64,000 nucleotides of DNA, from contig OZ026514.1 of the NCBI GenBank assembly GCA_964019695.1, positions 8,494,751 through 8,558,750 on the forward strand. Reading direction: 5' to 3'. Shown piece by piece: positions 42,721-53,599 of this stretch. The stretch comes from Loripinus fragilis. Lineage: Eukaryota; Mollusca; Bivalvia; Lucinida; Lucinidae. The position numbers and the translations under genes are program-made. Numbering within the stretch: the stretch's first letter is position 1; every line of letters begins with the position of its first letter. The notes below the pieces were generated by a model. That model saw nothing but the letters and a program-made list of their open reading frames with translations, had not been told where the DNA came from and ran no database searches.

Positions 42721-43955
42721 ATTGGACAAGACCGAAGGATTGAAAATGCATTCGGCACAACTTTTCTAAATTCTTCTGACTTTCCTATCATGTCTTTTCT
42801 TTGCTTCTAACTTTCCTATAGATTCTTCTCTTTTTCTTTTCTTAAGTCGCAACCCCCGCGCTATAACAGTCAAGAGTGACAGACAGCGTGTAAAACATAG
42901 ATGTAGACGCCCACTATGTAGGACACATGAATAAAAAAGTAGGACAATCTTCACTATCTCGTGCAGACTGCAACCAACCAGGGGTGTAAAATTATTTTTT
43001 TACTCACTGGCCCTACAAGTGGGTGGAAAAAGCTACTTGCCCTCATGGCATTATCACTCGCCCTTAATAACTGATCATACATGTATGGTTACTTGAATCA
43101 TATTGATAAACATTTACTCTCTTTCCATTGGAGAGAAAGAAAAAATGAACAAATAAAGAGACTGATATGCAGTATGTGGCTGTTTTTTTGTTACACAATA
43201 CAACTCATCACTATCAAGCTTTGTACAACTGATTAAAGCCGAAATTATATTGCAAGAAATGTAAAACCTAACGAGACAACGGTTTTATATAAGCACCAAA
43301 TCATTGTCACCAGACATTTGAAATGTCAAGCTGACCTGTGACCTTTTATCCAGGGCCACTCATGTGGACTGCCACATACCTATCTAAACATCTTTTTCTC
43401 AGAAATCACTGTACTGTTTGATGGAGTATTCATTTTATTGTTTTAGGTCACTTAACCAACATTGGCCGCAACCCCAATATTTGGTAAAACAAAATATTTT
43501 TCAATATAAGCTGTACTTGACCTTGACCTATTTTAACATTATTTAGGAGATCAGGTGAGCGCTTCAGGACCTTCAGGTCCTCTAGTTTAAATGTTACTTT
43601 AAAGTTTTATAGAAACATGTTTTGACAAAGGCAGTGAAAAGGGCTGACAAATGTATCGGACTTTATGACCCATGTTGACAGCCAGCAAGTATGCTATCTT
43701 AAAGGCGATACAGGTCTTAGTTCACAGCTTTGTTTTTTCTCTTTTCTAAAAGACCAGGGTTACATTTGCGTGTCACCAATTATCTGGGTCCAAACCATTG
43801 GCAAAGGTTATCAGCAGACAATAAAAGTTGCCATTAGCAAGGAAAAAGTTAAGCAAGTTGTTAAAAATCTTAAATTTGATTTCTGACTTAAGAAAAGAAA
43901 AACGAGATAAACATGATTAAAGCAAAAACAATTCATGTAATTTCATTTTGTCATT
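42721..43955. other. Non-coding stretch upstream of the host gene
   Basis: ccaggggtgtaaaatta near 42979 may be a hAT-like end without a visible partner. 43754-43860 has ctgggtccaaaccattggca ... aaggttatcagcagacaa, a word set shared with 51370-51430 and (inverted) 52215-52310, so probably a MITE. No promoter element can be fixed by eye. Confidence 0.4.
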
Positions 43956-43959
43956 GTAG

Positions 43960-44164
43960 GTCAGCAGAATTCTGCCTCAAAACCAGTGTATGTAGGATTG
44001 GTTTTAACCACAGAGGAATTGGTCACCTGAACATCATATTGTAATCTAACTTGAGCTGTACGCAGTAAAACATGATGCAGAGTCCTGACTTGGAGGTTCT
44101 TAAAGATATTCCTGGTTACAAAGCCATTCTGAAGGCAGTTCTTAGGAGCCAGATTCAACTTCTG
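43960..44164 (+). CDS. Candidate first coding exon of host gene (coding from 44072)
   Basis: A polypyrimidine stretch ending cattgtag precedes 43960, so the exon probably carries spliced 5' UTR. From ATG 44072 it codes 31 residues (MMQSPDLEVLKDIPGYKAIL, KAVLRSQIQLL), a predicted amphipathic helix. It ends exactly on a codon before gtttgt (44165), an acceptable donor. The next exon at 47296 begins in phase 0, which matches. An in-frame stop lies just upstream of ATG 44072, supporting this start. The product is not recognised. Confidence 0.5.
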
Positions 44165-44240
44165 GTTTGTATATCATATGACTTAGGCCAGAATTTTTTT
44201 AATAGTTGATTTACGGGATTTTTTTTTCAGATTTAGGGTC

Positions 44241-44267
44241 GGGGGGGGGGGGGGGGGGGGGGGGGGG
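44241..44267 (+). repeat. 27-base poly-G run
   Basis: Uninterrupted G run in the first intron of the host gene. It is G-quadruplex prone and prone to sequencing-length error. Confidence 0.95.
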
Positions 44268-44283
44268 AAATAAATAAAAAAAG

Positions 44284-44319
44284 CTCTGAAAATGACCAGT
44301 TAACTGGTCATTTTCAGAG
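44284..44319. repeat. 36-bp perfect palindrome
   Basis: ctctgaaaatgaccagtt followed directly by its inverse, 17 bases after the poly-G run. tttcagagcttttttt follows. Confidence 0.92.
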
Positions 44320-44738
44320 TGTTTTTTTTCAGAGCTTTTTTTTATTGTTAATATAGCCAGAAAAACAGTAAAACTAGTATGGGTAACCAACAGTTTGTAT
44401 TAAATCTTTAAATATTTCATCTTCTCCTAAAAATCTGGACAGGACAATAATTTTTAACAGTGTCACTCTCAAAAATACACAGACAGAACCTCAAAAATAC
44501 ATTATTTTTTTCATACATTATTTTTTTCAACGAAACAAATAATATTTAGTCGGCGGATGAAATAATTTTTTTTTTTTAGAAATTAAAGTTACAGTAGGAG
44601 GGTTCGTAAATCAAGTAATAAAAAAAATCTGGCCATAGTCACTTTTCCCCTTTTCAGCCATTCACAAAAAATGCTGTCTGCTTTAGTATGTGCTGAAGTA
44701 CTTTGGTAGCCTAAATTGCGAACAATATACAAGTCATG

Positions 44739-44937
44739 TACAGTAAAATCTGTTTAAAATGGCCACTCAAAAAAAAAAGACAAAACAAGGATCTTACTTA
44801 ATGAAGGTTCAAAGCATTGCAGAATGCTCCCTTTGGAGCATTCTGCAATACTGTCGACCAGCATTAAGCAATAATTGGTCTTGAAAACCAATTTTGGGTC
44901 TTTTTGAGAGTGACTGTTTTACACAGGTTTTACTGTA
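44739..44937. mobile_element. Mariner-like MITE (family C), copy 1
   Basis: TACAGTAAAATCTG at the left, CACAGGTTTTACTGTA at the right, both edged by TA as expected for Tc1/mariner. The centre is a hairpin around gcagaatgctcc/ggagcattctgc. Copy 2 is at 56032-56240. Confidence 0.85.
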
Positions 44938-45099
44938 TCCACCAAGAGCAGTCTGATAAAGTGCTTGCTTCCATGATTAAGTAGTCTGGAGTGCATTTGA
45001 ACATTTTCAGCAAAGGTAAAAACCATCAAGACACAAACTGTTATGTGCACAGTGTGCTTATTAGGTTGATTATGGCATTTCATTTCTCATAGATCCAGA

Positions 45100-45280
45100 T
45101 AAGGAAATTTTATGAGCGTAAAATTGTAATTATTTTCTTACCCATCAATTTAAACATGTGTTTTTGGGTGCTCAAAAAAATGTCACATTGAGGTGGTTCT
45201 TTTGAGTACCTACAACTAATGTTTTGGATGAAAAATAAAGAAAATAGTTTTTTCAATACACACTTATCTGGAGGCCTGAT
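45100..45280 (+). mobile_element. Hairpin MITE family B, copy 2
   Basis: agataaggaaattttatgag at the left, acttatctggagg at the right. The core (45167-45209) has one degraded arm (aaaaaaatgtcacattgagg). It lies in intron 1 of the host gene. Confidence 0.75.
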
Positions 45281-45429
45281 TTCTGCTAACAAGCATATGC
45301 AGTGTCCGCGTTTACGTCGTAATAATATCTTAATACGCAAAGAAAATTGTTGGTACCCAAAATGGACAAGTAGCCTGCGTACATGGGACTCAAGATCAAA
45401 AGCAGTAGACTTTCAACAAATTTAAGCCA

Positions 45430-46150
45430 GCTCAATAGTAAAGAGAGTTAAAACCCTTGAATATCAGTTTATTGTACTTTGCAACGATTCAAATTCACTA
45501 AGAGGCTGCTATAAATAGTATACAGTTGTGGTTTTCAGAGATCTGTTGTTCATAGCAACGTTTGAAATCAGAACGGGGCTCTGCTATAAATAATGATTGA
45601 TGGTTTTCCCAAAATCAATTTGCTGGGTAAAAATGGCGTTTGCCTAGAGGAATCAGACTAGAAACATTTAAATAACTTAAAACAGTTAATTCTGAAGCCA
45701 ATACTATCACAATTCGATGTTTTGTCAAATGCCTTCTCAGACGGGTTCAACGATTTTCAACAGGCACATGTAAAATAATCTTGATCTAGAGCAACAAGTA
45801 AAGACTTTTTAAAAGCAAAGAAGTTTAATAGTCAAAGACTCCATCTCTGCTAAGTATGCTTCTTTCTTGCTTTTTTTAATTGATCTTTAATCACTAAGTG
45901 TCAACTGAAAGTGTTTGAGATCAAGTAAATTGATAGTTTAAGCTAACTTCTTTGTGTTTAACATTGCAAAATGAATAAATATCAGTTTGGAAACTAAACT
46001 TTCCGGGACTCTGTAAAATTTACATGGGACTCAAGTTTTGTTGATGCCCTGGGTGCCAGGGACACAATAGAAATCAAGCCTAAATCTAACACTGCATATG
46101 AGATGCCGGCCTTTATAAAGTTTATATGTACCCAAAACAAATGTTTAAAC
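45430..46150. other. Intron 1 DNA, nothing recognised
   Basis: A loose duplication of ggctgctataaata / ctctgctataaataatg (45504, 45580). No exon-like frame. Confidence 0.4.
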
Positions 46151-46165
46151 TGATGGATATCATAT

Positions 46166-46980
46166 AAATATTACATTCCCTGCGCAGGTAATAGTCGAAA
46201 ATATCATCCCGAGGAATGTGATTATCAACCGAGGCGCAGCCGAGGTTGATAATCCTATTTCGAGGGATGATATTTTCGACTATCACACTAGCAGGAAATG
46301 TAATATTTATTTTATTATACCGAACAGGACATTGGATTCCTTATTTTCGGAAGTCCCTCTCTAACTCAATAGACCTATCATGGTGAGGGGAGATACAAGG
46401 GGAAAATATTGAACAGCCTCTTCATCTATATGCTTGAATGAAATTAAATCTTTCACAAAATTGGTTCTTCTTTAACAATCTGAATTCTCAACCTGATCAT
46501 TGACGTTCCGTTTGACAAATTACGTCATAAAAGCTGATGACGTCAAACTTAATACCAAGCAGCGTCAAAGGAGATAGATCTACTGTACATGAGGCGGTTT
46601 TGATGCAAAAATAGAAAATTTCGCATAATCTGCTCGAATTTGGTCTCAACGTGTTCCTCTCGGCCTAACTAAGAAAACGAGTACCCACACTTTATGTTTC
46701 TGACCACAAACAACGAAGTTATTTGGAGTTTAAAGTCGCAAATCATGCGTCATGTCCGACATTGCTGTTGAACGTCCCCTGACGCGAACAAACCGTACGG
46801 GCATCGGCGTTGTGCATCATTTGATCGACCTGATATTTATAATATCACCCGCTGCTATGGCAAACGGGTGCCGGTATTCGCCGCTGCTATAGCAGCGGGA
46901 GATATTATAAAATATTAGTCGTTTGTTTATGGAAGTTTTGTATGGGGAATTCACGTGAGGTATAATAAAATAAAATATTA
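46166..46980. mobile_element. Compound foldback element in intron 1
   Basis: The left part is a 140-bp hairpin: aaatattacattccctgc..atagtcgaaaatatcatccc (46166-46210) pairs with 46264-46308, around gaggcgcagccga. taatatttattttattatac (46301) pairs with 46959-46980. A second stem has tataatatcacccgctgcta (about 46838) against 46890-46912. CpG-containing stems in AT-rich surroundings. Confidence 0.8.
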
Positions 46981-47002
46981 ACCTTTTTTACACTGTAACA
47001 CG

Positions 47003-47210
47003 GAGAGCAGTGGCTCTGTTGGCAGAGCGTTAGACGGGATCAAAATGATGGTAGGTGGAAACTCACTGGAGCCATTGTATTATTTCCTTGAGCAGACACT
47101 TTATCCTTTACTTAGTACTGGTTCAACCAAGGAAGACAGAAATTGTCCTGACAGGACTAAAAATTGTTGACTTGGATGTAAACTTTCAACACAAACAATT
47201 TCACGCTAAA
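47003..47210 (+). repeat. tRNA-derived SINE, degenerate
   Basis: Head agcagtggctctgttggcag, then agcgttagac; central ccttgagcagacactttatc, then ttagtactggttcaacc. It ends about 86 bp upstream of exon 2. The B-box is eroded. Confidence 0.75.
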
Positions 47211-47295
47211 TTTTTGGTTTACTGGACCTATATGAATGAAGATGATGTCTATATCAAAGGAAGTATTTTATTGATCACTGATTGTATTTCTCTAG

Positions 47296-47452
47296 GTGGA
47301 ACAACTTGCTGACCATACTGGTGAAGAATCCGTTCTCCTTACAGCCAATGTATCTGACGGCTCTTTATGTCACTTGGGATCAGAATCAGGAAAAGTCTTC
47401 CTGGAAGATCATGATGAAATCAAATCTCAGTTCCTTGGCTTTTGTCTTAAGC
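47296..47452 (+). CDS. Host gene exon 2
   Basis: Acceptor ttgtatttctctag precedes 47296 and donor gtaagt starts at 47453. 157 bp: 52 codons plus one base. Reads VEQLADHTGEESVLLTANVS, then DGSLCHLGSESGKVFLEDHD, then EIKSQFLGFCLK. It enters in phase 0 and leaves in phase 1, matching exon 3, which begins with two bases completing an Arg codon. Codon use is unlike the surrounding DNA. No domain recognised. The overlapping longer plus frames in other phases are shadows. Confidence 0.72.
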
Positions 47453-47542
47453 GTAAGTAATTTACATCTTCAGCTGCTAATGTGGTCTGCTGTGTGTCAT
47501 CTGCTGGTCATTTTAAAACATCTTTGTAGCTACTAGCAAGCA

Positions 47543-47596
47543 GTATGGACCAAGATCAGACTGCTCCTTTAGGAGCAGTCTGATCAGGGTCCATAC
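47543..47596. repeat. GATCAGACTGC hairpin
   Basis: gtatggacc..agatcagactgctcc pairs with ggagcagtctgatc..ggtccatac over 25 bases. Core of a mollusc-type MITE, in intron 2. Related cores are at 50140, 51780, 52655, 53375 and 62560. Confidence 0.8.
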
Positions 47597-47767
47597 TGTT
47601 TGTGTGCTGAAATTGGCCTGTGATGTTAGCAACTACATGCAGTAAGCGAAGGTTTAGGAAATGATTTTATACACACACATCACGCAAGTTTTAATAGAAT
47701 CGGACAAGTACAATGTATTTGTTAGCACTCTAAACTGTTATAGCATGTATTTAGCGGTAACTGCTCT

Positions 47768-47916
47768 AAAATTTTGAACACTTTTCTGTTCATTCACAAA
47801 AAGCTATTCCGAATAGGGCAAACTGGAAAGACCCTGATCAGACTTCTTCTGAATCTGGGTCTGCACTGTTTATCTAGAAACCCTTTTTTGTAGCCAACTA
47901 GTGTTCAAAACTTTAA
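47768..47916. mobile_element. MITE with TGTTCAAAA..TTTTGAACA ends
   Basis: The left end aaaattttgaacactttt and the right end actagtgttcaaaacttt are inverse. A gatcagactt hairpin is central. Copies: 50075-50260, 52540-52738, 57100-57275. Confidence 0.75.
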
Positions 47917-48054
47917 AACTGATAGGCTTGTGGGGGCATGTGTCATGTGACCAACAGCTAGTGCGCCATTCATCGTATACACAAAATGGTGACACAGTCT
48001 TGAGAAACCGCTGCATTTATAGTACATTGAAGAGCTTACTTCGTAATAAATATC

Positions 48055-48340
48055 GCTCTTTGGATGGATATTGGTTTGGCGTTGTCCGTCTGTCCTTCCG
48101 GTCTCTCCGTCCGTCCATCTTTCCATCCTCAGCCATAACAAGGTAACCTATGGATGGAATTCAATGAAATTTATACTGAATGTATATTACCATGGTGAGG
48201 TTATGCATATGAAATTTTTATTGGGGTGCCATCAGTTATGGCAGAGATATTGCCCTTTAATAGCCTAAATTTCAATGATTTTCCGTCCTCAGCTATAGAT
48301 AGGTAACTAATGGATGGTGTGTCGATAAATGATATTGATT
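48055..48340. repeat. Short tandem and duplicated DNA in intron 2
   Basis: A (tccgtcc)-type run at 48078-48125. Then cctcagccataacaaggtaac and cctcagctatagataggtaac (48126, 48289), two diverged units of about 165 bp. An 84-codon minus frame crosses the second unit but no homology is recognised. Confidence 0.5.
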
Positions 48341-48669
48341 TCCCCTCATTTACCAGTGTAAGATGCTCCACAGAGCTATTTGAGTTGAGTAGTGGTATTT
48401 CATTGGAGTTTCTAGTCACTGTAATATATATCACTGCCCAGTCACTATAACGCATTTGTGAATCTCATTTTCTATGACCAGTCGAAGCAGCTTGTTTCTT
48501 TATGTAAAAGTCATCAGAACTGAACTGACTGATTACACTGGTGTTACTCTACTGGGATTGGTGGTAGTGTCTGGGGCATAAGATAAAAGGGGTAATCAGC
48601 TTTCTAGTTGTTTCACTGTTTCTCAAGAACTCAACAAAAACATGTTGTGCAGGCCTTTAGTTATGAGTG

Positions 48670-48840
48670 CTAACCTGGCCTAACCAATAATTTAATTTTC
48701 TTATTTTTCAACCAAAACATATGTTGTGGGTACTCAAAAGAACTGTCTCAATGAGACAGTTCTTTTGAGCACCCAAAACCTATTTTAAAACTGCTGGGTT
48801 AGAAAATATTTATAATTTTACTTGCGAAAAATTTGTTTAT
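48670..48840 (-). mobile_element. Hairpin MITE family B, copy 3 (inverted)
   Basis: The core at 48728-48774 (gggtactcaaaagaactgtc paired almost perfectly with its inverse) is the best stem of the family. It lies in intron 2, about 200 bp upstream of exon 3. A second short stem (cattggaagtg..cttccaatga, 48849-48880) follows, as it does after copy 4. Confidence 0.85.
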
Positions 48841-48979
48841 GTGGGTACTCATTGGAAGTGTCTTGAGATGCTTCCAATGAATCCCTACTACAAGTATTTT
48901 CATGAAGACAAAGAGAAAAAAATGTCAATGATTTTTGATTGAAAAAATAGTTATATCTTTGGCTATGGTATATTAACAG

Positions 48980-49588
48980 GACATCACAAGAGAAAAGCAC
49001 CAGAGCCACCGATACCACCGCAAAGGATGGTACCAGACTACCAGATACAGCCGGAATTACGTCGTTCATCCATGCCGTCCATCATCAATCCACCTCCCTC
49101 ACTTCATAAGAGGCCACGAATGTCTGAATCTCTTACTACAACACAGACTTCCACTCCAGTACATCCAGTTTCAATAGCAAAAATTGGCAGACCACCTCGA
49201 CCGTCCTTTTCTCCCGCTCATTCTCCCGCCTTCACCAAAACTCAAAGCCCTAGTCATACTCAATCATCATCGGATATCAAACAGGAAGATGCTGAAACCT
49301 CAGAAACTCAGGAACAAGATGATAATTCTGGTTTAGATGAACCATCTACAACACAAACTGAGGGTGATAGCAATAGTGAACAAATGGTTAAGGTAGAGCC
49401 TATGACTGAAAGTGAATTAGACTTGGAAATAACTGGAATAGAGATGGGAGATAGTTCATCTAGCAATCAAATGGGCTTTAGTCAACAAGACTGGTCACAA
49501 CAGGGCATGTCATTCAGTGAGTCTGGAGGAGTAGTCCCCGAGGGGGCGGAGGGCTACGATTCAGGAAGCCAATCGGAGTTTGGAAACA
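48980..49588 (+). CDS. Host gene exon 3: low-complexity nuclear-protein-like segment
   Basis: The acceptor ends aacag at 48979 and donor gtaagt starts at 49589. 609 bp, entering with two bases and leaving with one (phase 1 to phase 1). It begins HHKRKAPEPPIPPQRMVPDY, with a basic KRK cluster. Then comes a Ser/Thr/Pro/Gln/Glu-rich, probably disordered region with KIGRPPRPSF (AT-hook-like GRP), IKQED and VKVEP (SUMO-consensus-like), and an acidic patch (ESELDLEITGIEMG). This composition is common in transcription regulators; the family is not recognised. The gene continues past the donor. Confidence 0.8.
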
Positions 49589-49678
49589 GTAAGTGGATTT
49601 TTCTGGTTTTAAGTGACGTTTCTAGATGAGAGGGATATCCAATCCACATTGTATTTATATCATAGTCAATCTTACATG

Positions 49679-49862
49679 CAGATAAGCAAATTTTTTGAGC
49701 GTAAAATTGCTATTGTTTTCTTAAATCTATCTGTTTAAACATGTGTTTTGGGTTCTCTAAAGAACCGTCTCATTGAGACGGTTCTTTCGAGTACCCGCAA
49801 CATATGTTTTGGTTTGGAATTAAGAAAATAATGTTTAAACTATGCATTCTTATCTTAAGGCC
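49679..49862 (+). mobile_element. Hairpin MITE family B, copy 4
   Basis: agataagcaaattttttgag at the left, gcattcttatctt at the right. The core at 49750-49795 has agaaccgtctcattgagacg. A second stem (gtgctcattggaagc .. tgagcacca, 49907-49952) follows. Confidence 0.82.
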
Positions 49863-50074
49863 TAATAGTTTTCAGCAAACTTCTTCAAGAGAACATATGT
49901 AGTTGGTGCTCATTGGAAGCATTTCATCATGTTGATTCCACTGAGCACCACAATAAGTTTCTCTGGGAACAAAAAATTTCAGAGCTTTTTTTTCCTGTGG
50001 AAATTAATTCCTCTTGTCTAGAGCAATCTTACAGTTTGACTGAAGGATCTGATCAGAAAGTACAGTAAATATTC

Positions 50075-50260
50075 AAAAATTTTGAACATTAGTTGCCTGC
50101 CAAAAAGGCCTTTTACAAAACAAACAAGGCAGACACAGATCAGCAGTCTGATCAGGGTCTACCCTGTTTGCTGTTCTGAATAGCATTTTGTGTATTCCAG
50201 CCCTGGTAGTGGTAACCCACATTTTATTTGAGGACAGAAAGAGAAATGTTTCAGAACATT
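50075..50260. mobile_element. TGTTCAAAA-type MITE
   Basis: caaaaattttgaacattagt at the left, agaaatgtttcagaacatt at the right. The core has gatcagcagtctgatcaggg. Confidence 0.6.
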
Positions 50261-50419
50261 CACAGTTATGCAATAGAAGAGATTGTAATTTACTTCGCTG
50301 AAGTATGCTCTCAGATCCTTGAGTGGAACTTACTGCCACAGGACATGATTACCATTTGGCTTGTAGGGATTCAAAATCCATGTCACAGTGTACACTTTAT
50401 CACAGGTTTAGAAAAACAA

Positions 50420-50590
50420 AAGTTTTCATTGAAAATTGTAAATATTTTCTTACCCATACTTTTTAGCATATGTTTAGGGTGCTCAAAAGAACCGTCTCAT
50501 TGAGACGGTTCCTATGAGTACACACAACATATGTTTTGGTTGAGAAATAGGAAAATTATTTTTCTGTTTCGCTGTCTTAACTCAAGTCCT
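50420..50590 (+). mobile_element. Hairpin MITE family B, copy 5
   Basis: The core at 50478-50521 is gtgctcaaaagaaccgtctc / inverse. Left flank ttttcttacccat, right flank acaacatatgttttggttga. Confidence 0.82.
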
Positions 50591-50599
50591 GCTGAATAT

Positions 50600-51750
50600 A
50601 CTGTAGGATTTACGATAAACCCTATGTATACTAGAAACCTGTAAATGGGTATTTGCCAAACTTTTAAGGCCCTGATGAAATGTCACAGAGAAAGGTATTT
50701 CATCAGAGTTTACTAAGACAAAAATATCTTCAGAGAAAGAAATGCAGTATTTTTGAAAAATTTATCGACCAGTGACCCCTCAAAAATATACAGTGGACGT
50801 CCCGTCTGCTCTTTCAAATTTGAAGTGAAGTTCCATTGGTCCGAAAAATGTTGATTTATATAGAAGAGCCATTAGCATTATTGAAAAACCTAGCATTTGA
50901 CCAAACCTTACATTTTAAAGACTGCCTGCCAGGAAAGAAAACAGTGCATGCCCTGTCCGGTTAGTGTCTGCATGGTTCGTCTGGCTCATTTTTCAACTAT
51001 TTTGAAGCTATAGAACAGTACCAAGTCCTGCTGCAGATCTATGCTGGGCTAGTGAGATAACTTCACAACACATGAAAACTTGACCTGATTCTCTGTGAAT
51101 ATATATTAACAACCAACTGAATACAAGTCTATTAATGAAGACCTCATTCCTTTTGGTAATCTTGTTCTGTATAATCAAAGCTTCAGATAAGAATGACATC
51201 CAAGCCATTTATGTAAAAATTCAAAACAAGAAATGCACTATATTTAACCTTAAAACACACATGCTCCTGTAAGCATCCAAGGAGTAATTTGGCTGATTTA
51301 AAGTAAGTACTTTATGGCTTGTATACATTAAGCAAAACAAACTTTTCCAGTCAAAGTTTTGTTCGTCCTGATCTGGGTCCAAATTGTGTGCAAAAGTTAT
51401 CAGCTAAAAACAAAATTTGCTGCTAGCAAGGCAAGAGTTAACATTCTGCCATTGAAAGCATCTTATCTGAGGCTATGAATATGTTTATTTACTACATTTT
51501 GGTGCAGCTGACAAAATTTGCATTATCATGATTATTGATTGCAATGAATATTTATTTTAAAGATGTATAATTTTGTCCATGATTAATACTTTACTTTTAA
51601 AGAAATATGTCCACCTTGATAATGTTTTATTTTTGCGCTATAAAAATTCATTTGTTCAATATGCATTTAAAGTTCTTTGATATAATAATTAATTTATATA
51701 TTTAAAGAAAACAATGAATACAAAATATTCATGTAAATGAAAGGATAGGG
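50600..51750. other. Non-coding stretch, nothing recognised
   Basis: 51370-51430 carries a ctgggtccaaattgtgtgca / aagttatcagc word set seen at 43790. No further exon of the host gene could be found. Confidence 0.4.
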
Positions 51751-51754
51751 TGCC

Positions 51755-51880
51755 AAAAAGACCTATACAAACAGTGCAGACCCAGATCAGATCTAGACAA
51801 ACAGTGCAGACCCAGTACAGATCTGATCAGACTGGGTCTTCCCTGTTTGTTATTCTGACAAACATTTTTTGAATTCCAGC
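51755..51880. repeat. Duplicated GATCAG hairpin repeat
   Basis: acaaacagtgcagacccag occurs twice (51768, 51799), 31 bp apart, followed by gatctgatcagactgggtct as the inverse arm. Confidence 0.65.
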
Positions 51881-51907
51881 CCTGATAACCAACATTTATA
51901 TGAGAAC

Positions 51908-52150
51908 AGTAAGGCCAAATAAAAATACCTGTGTTCAGGGTAACCCGACCCTACCTAAATTTACTGGTGAAACCTAGAATTTTTTCAGGAAAAAATATAA
52001 TTTTATGCATTTTGAAAGGCAAAATTTACTAAATGCATAAAAGTGTATTTTTTTCCAGAAAAAAAAATAATTAAAAAAAATATGTGTGCCTACCTACCGA
52101 AAAATTTCAGACTCGTACCCGACACACACTAATTTTTTTTATTTGGCCTA
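51908..52150. mobile_element. MITE with AAGGCCAAATAAAAA ends
   Basis: aaggccaaataaaaa at the left pairs with ttttttatttggcctaa at the right. A related copy is at 62836-63010, sharing cgaccctacctaaatttactggt with a few changes. Confidence 0.75.
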
Positions 52151-52539
52151 AGAGAATTTTAGAGAAATGTGTTCAAAATTCTAGAACATTTACCTTAAGC
52201 CAATGTTGCGTTACCTGCCAATGTCATCTGCTGATAACCTTTGCAAACAGTTTGGAACTAAATAATAAATCCAGTTTGACAAAATGTGGCCTGATCTAGA
52301 TCCAAACTGTTTCACACTCAGACTCTGATGGTATTCCTGAAAGAAATTTATGAAAAATTCAGCAAAGTATGCAAAATATCCCAGCATACAAAAAGTTAAG
52401 CAATCGTAAGCAATCATATCTATAACTCAAAAATCTCAGATGAAACATGTCTCTTACCTGTTGTCTGTGGTATTTGAAGAGATATATGGCTTATCCCATA
52501 TGAAATTATACTTCTCAAATGCAAAAAAAGTCATACGGT

Positions 52540-52738
52540 TATGTTCTAAAGTTTTGAACACTTTTGTTATTCTTTTTGCAAATAAAATTTGGTAATCAGG
52601 TCTGGAAGTCACAAAATGCCTGTCTGAATAGTAAATGGGGAACACCCTGACTAGACTGCTCCTTCAGAAGCAGTCTGATCTGATCTTCCTTGTTTGTTTA
52701 GGCCGGTTTAGCAGGCAACTAGTGTTCAAAATTTTAGA
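52540..52738. mobile_element. TGTTCAAAA-type MITE
   Basis: aaagttttgaacacttttgt at the left, caactagtgttcaaaatttt at the right. The central hairpin is ctagactgctccttcagaag / cagtctgatc. Confidence 0.7.
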
Positions 52739-53094
52739 AAATCAACTGGATCTCAAATGCAAAAAGTTATACTCAAAATTGTGCAGGTGCTGTGATCCAA
52801 TATGGCTAGGTGTCATATTTGATCTCAACTATCGTTCGCAATCTGCTTCCATGTTTTTTGTGTGAGTTGTGAAGGCTCTGCTTAGACTGTGCTGATGCTT
52901 ATTCTCTTCTTGGCCTTCGCTGATTAATGTACTTATGCAGTTAGCATCACAGGCTCATGAGCTGGCTTGAGATTGCCATAGATCTTCCGTTGAGTACTCG
53001 CATAGAAAATGCGTTTTAGTGTGACAGTACATGCAATAAATTAAGCACCCCAACTTTTTACCGTATAATTTTCCAATAATTTAAATCATAATAC

Positions 53095-53290
53095 AGTGGA
53101 GCGCAGTGGCTCAGTTGGTAGAACATTAGACTTGGGATCAGAGGATTCATAGTTCGAGATTCACCGGAGTCATGTGTTTTGTCCTTGAGCAAGACGCTTT
53201 AACCTCTGCTTAGTACTGGTTCAACCCAGGACGACAGGAAAAATTGTTGACTGGAATGTAAACATCAACAAAATAATAAGCTATAAAACA
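53095..53290 (+). mobile_element. tRNA-derived SINE, well preserved
   Basis: agcgcagtggctcagttggt, then agttcgagattc (B-box), ccttgagcaagacgctttaa, ttagtactggttcaaccc, and a short (caa)-rich tail. Same family as 12823-13024. Confidence 0.85.
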
Positions 53291-53354
53291 AGTCCATTTG
53301 ATCACCTGTTATACCATATTTACACTTAATACTCTGAGAGATAGGCCTGTCCAA

Positions 53355-53425
53355 TCAGTGTAAATCCAGATAAGCCTACTCCTGAAGGAGCACTCTGATC
53401 CGGATTTACGCTGTTTGTCTTCCCA
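53355..53425. repeat. Hairpin: GTAAATCC..GGATTTAC
   Basis: gtaaatccagataagcctac, then tcctgaaggagca, then ctctgatccggatttac. A second, weaker unit follows near 53520-53580 (ctagtctgatttggatttac). Confidence 0.6.
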
Positions 53426-53599
53426 ACACTTCATTTTCACACCCAATTAAGCCAAGCGCAGTGACTCAGTGAATTCACTAAATTGCTCCAAGGTAGAACG
53501 ACAAATATTATTGTAGATACTGATCAAACTTCTCCCTCAAGAGTAGTGACTAGTCTGATTTGGATTTACACTGTTTGCTCAGGTCTGTCTGAAATAATT

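Noticed and set aside
42979..43030. hAT-like left terminus (caggggtgtaaaatta)
   Set aside because: No matching right terminus or target duplication found downstream.
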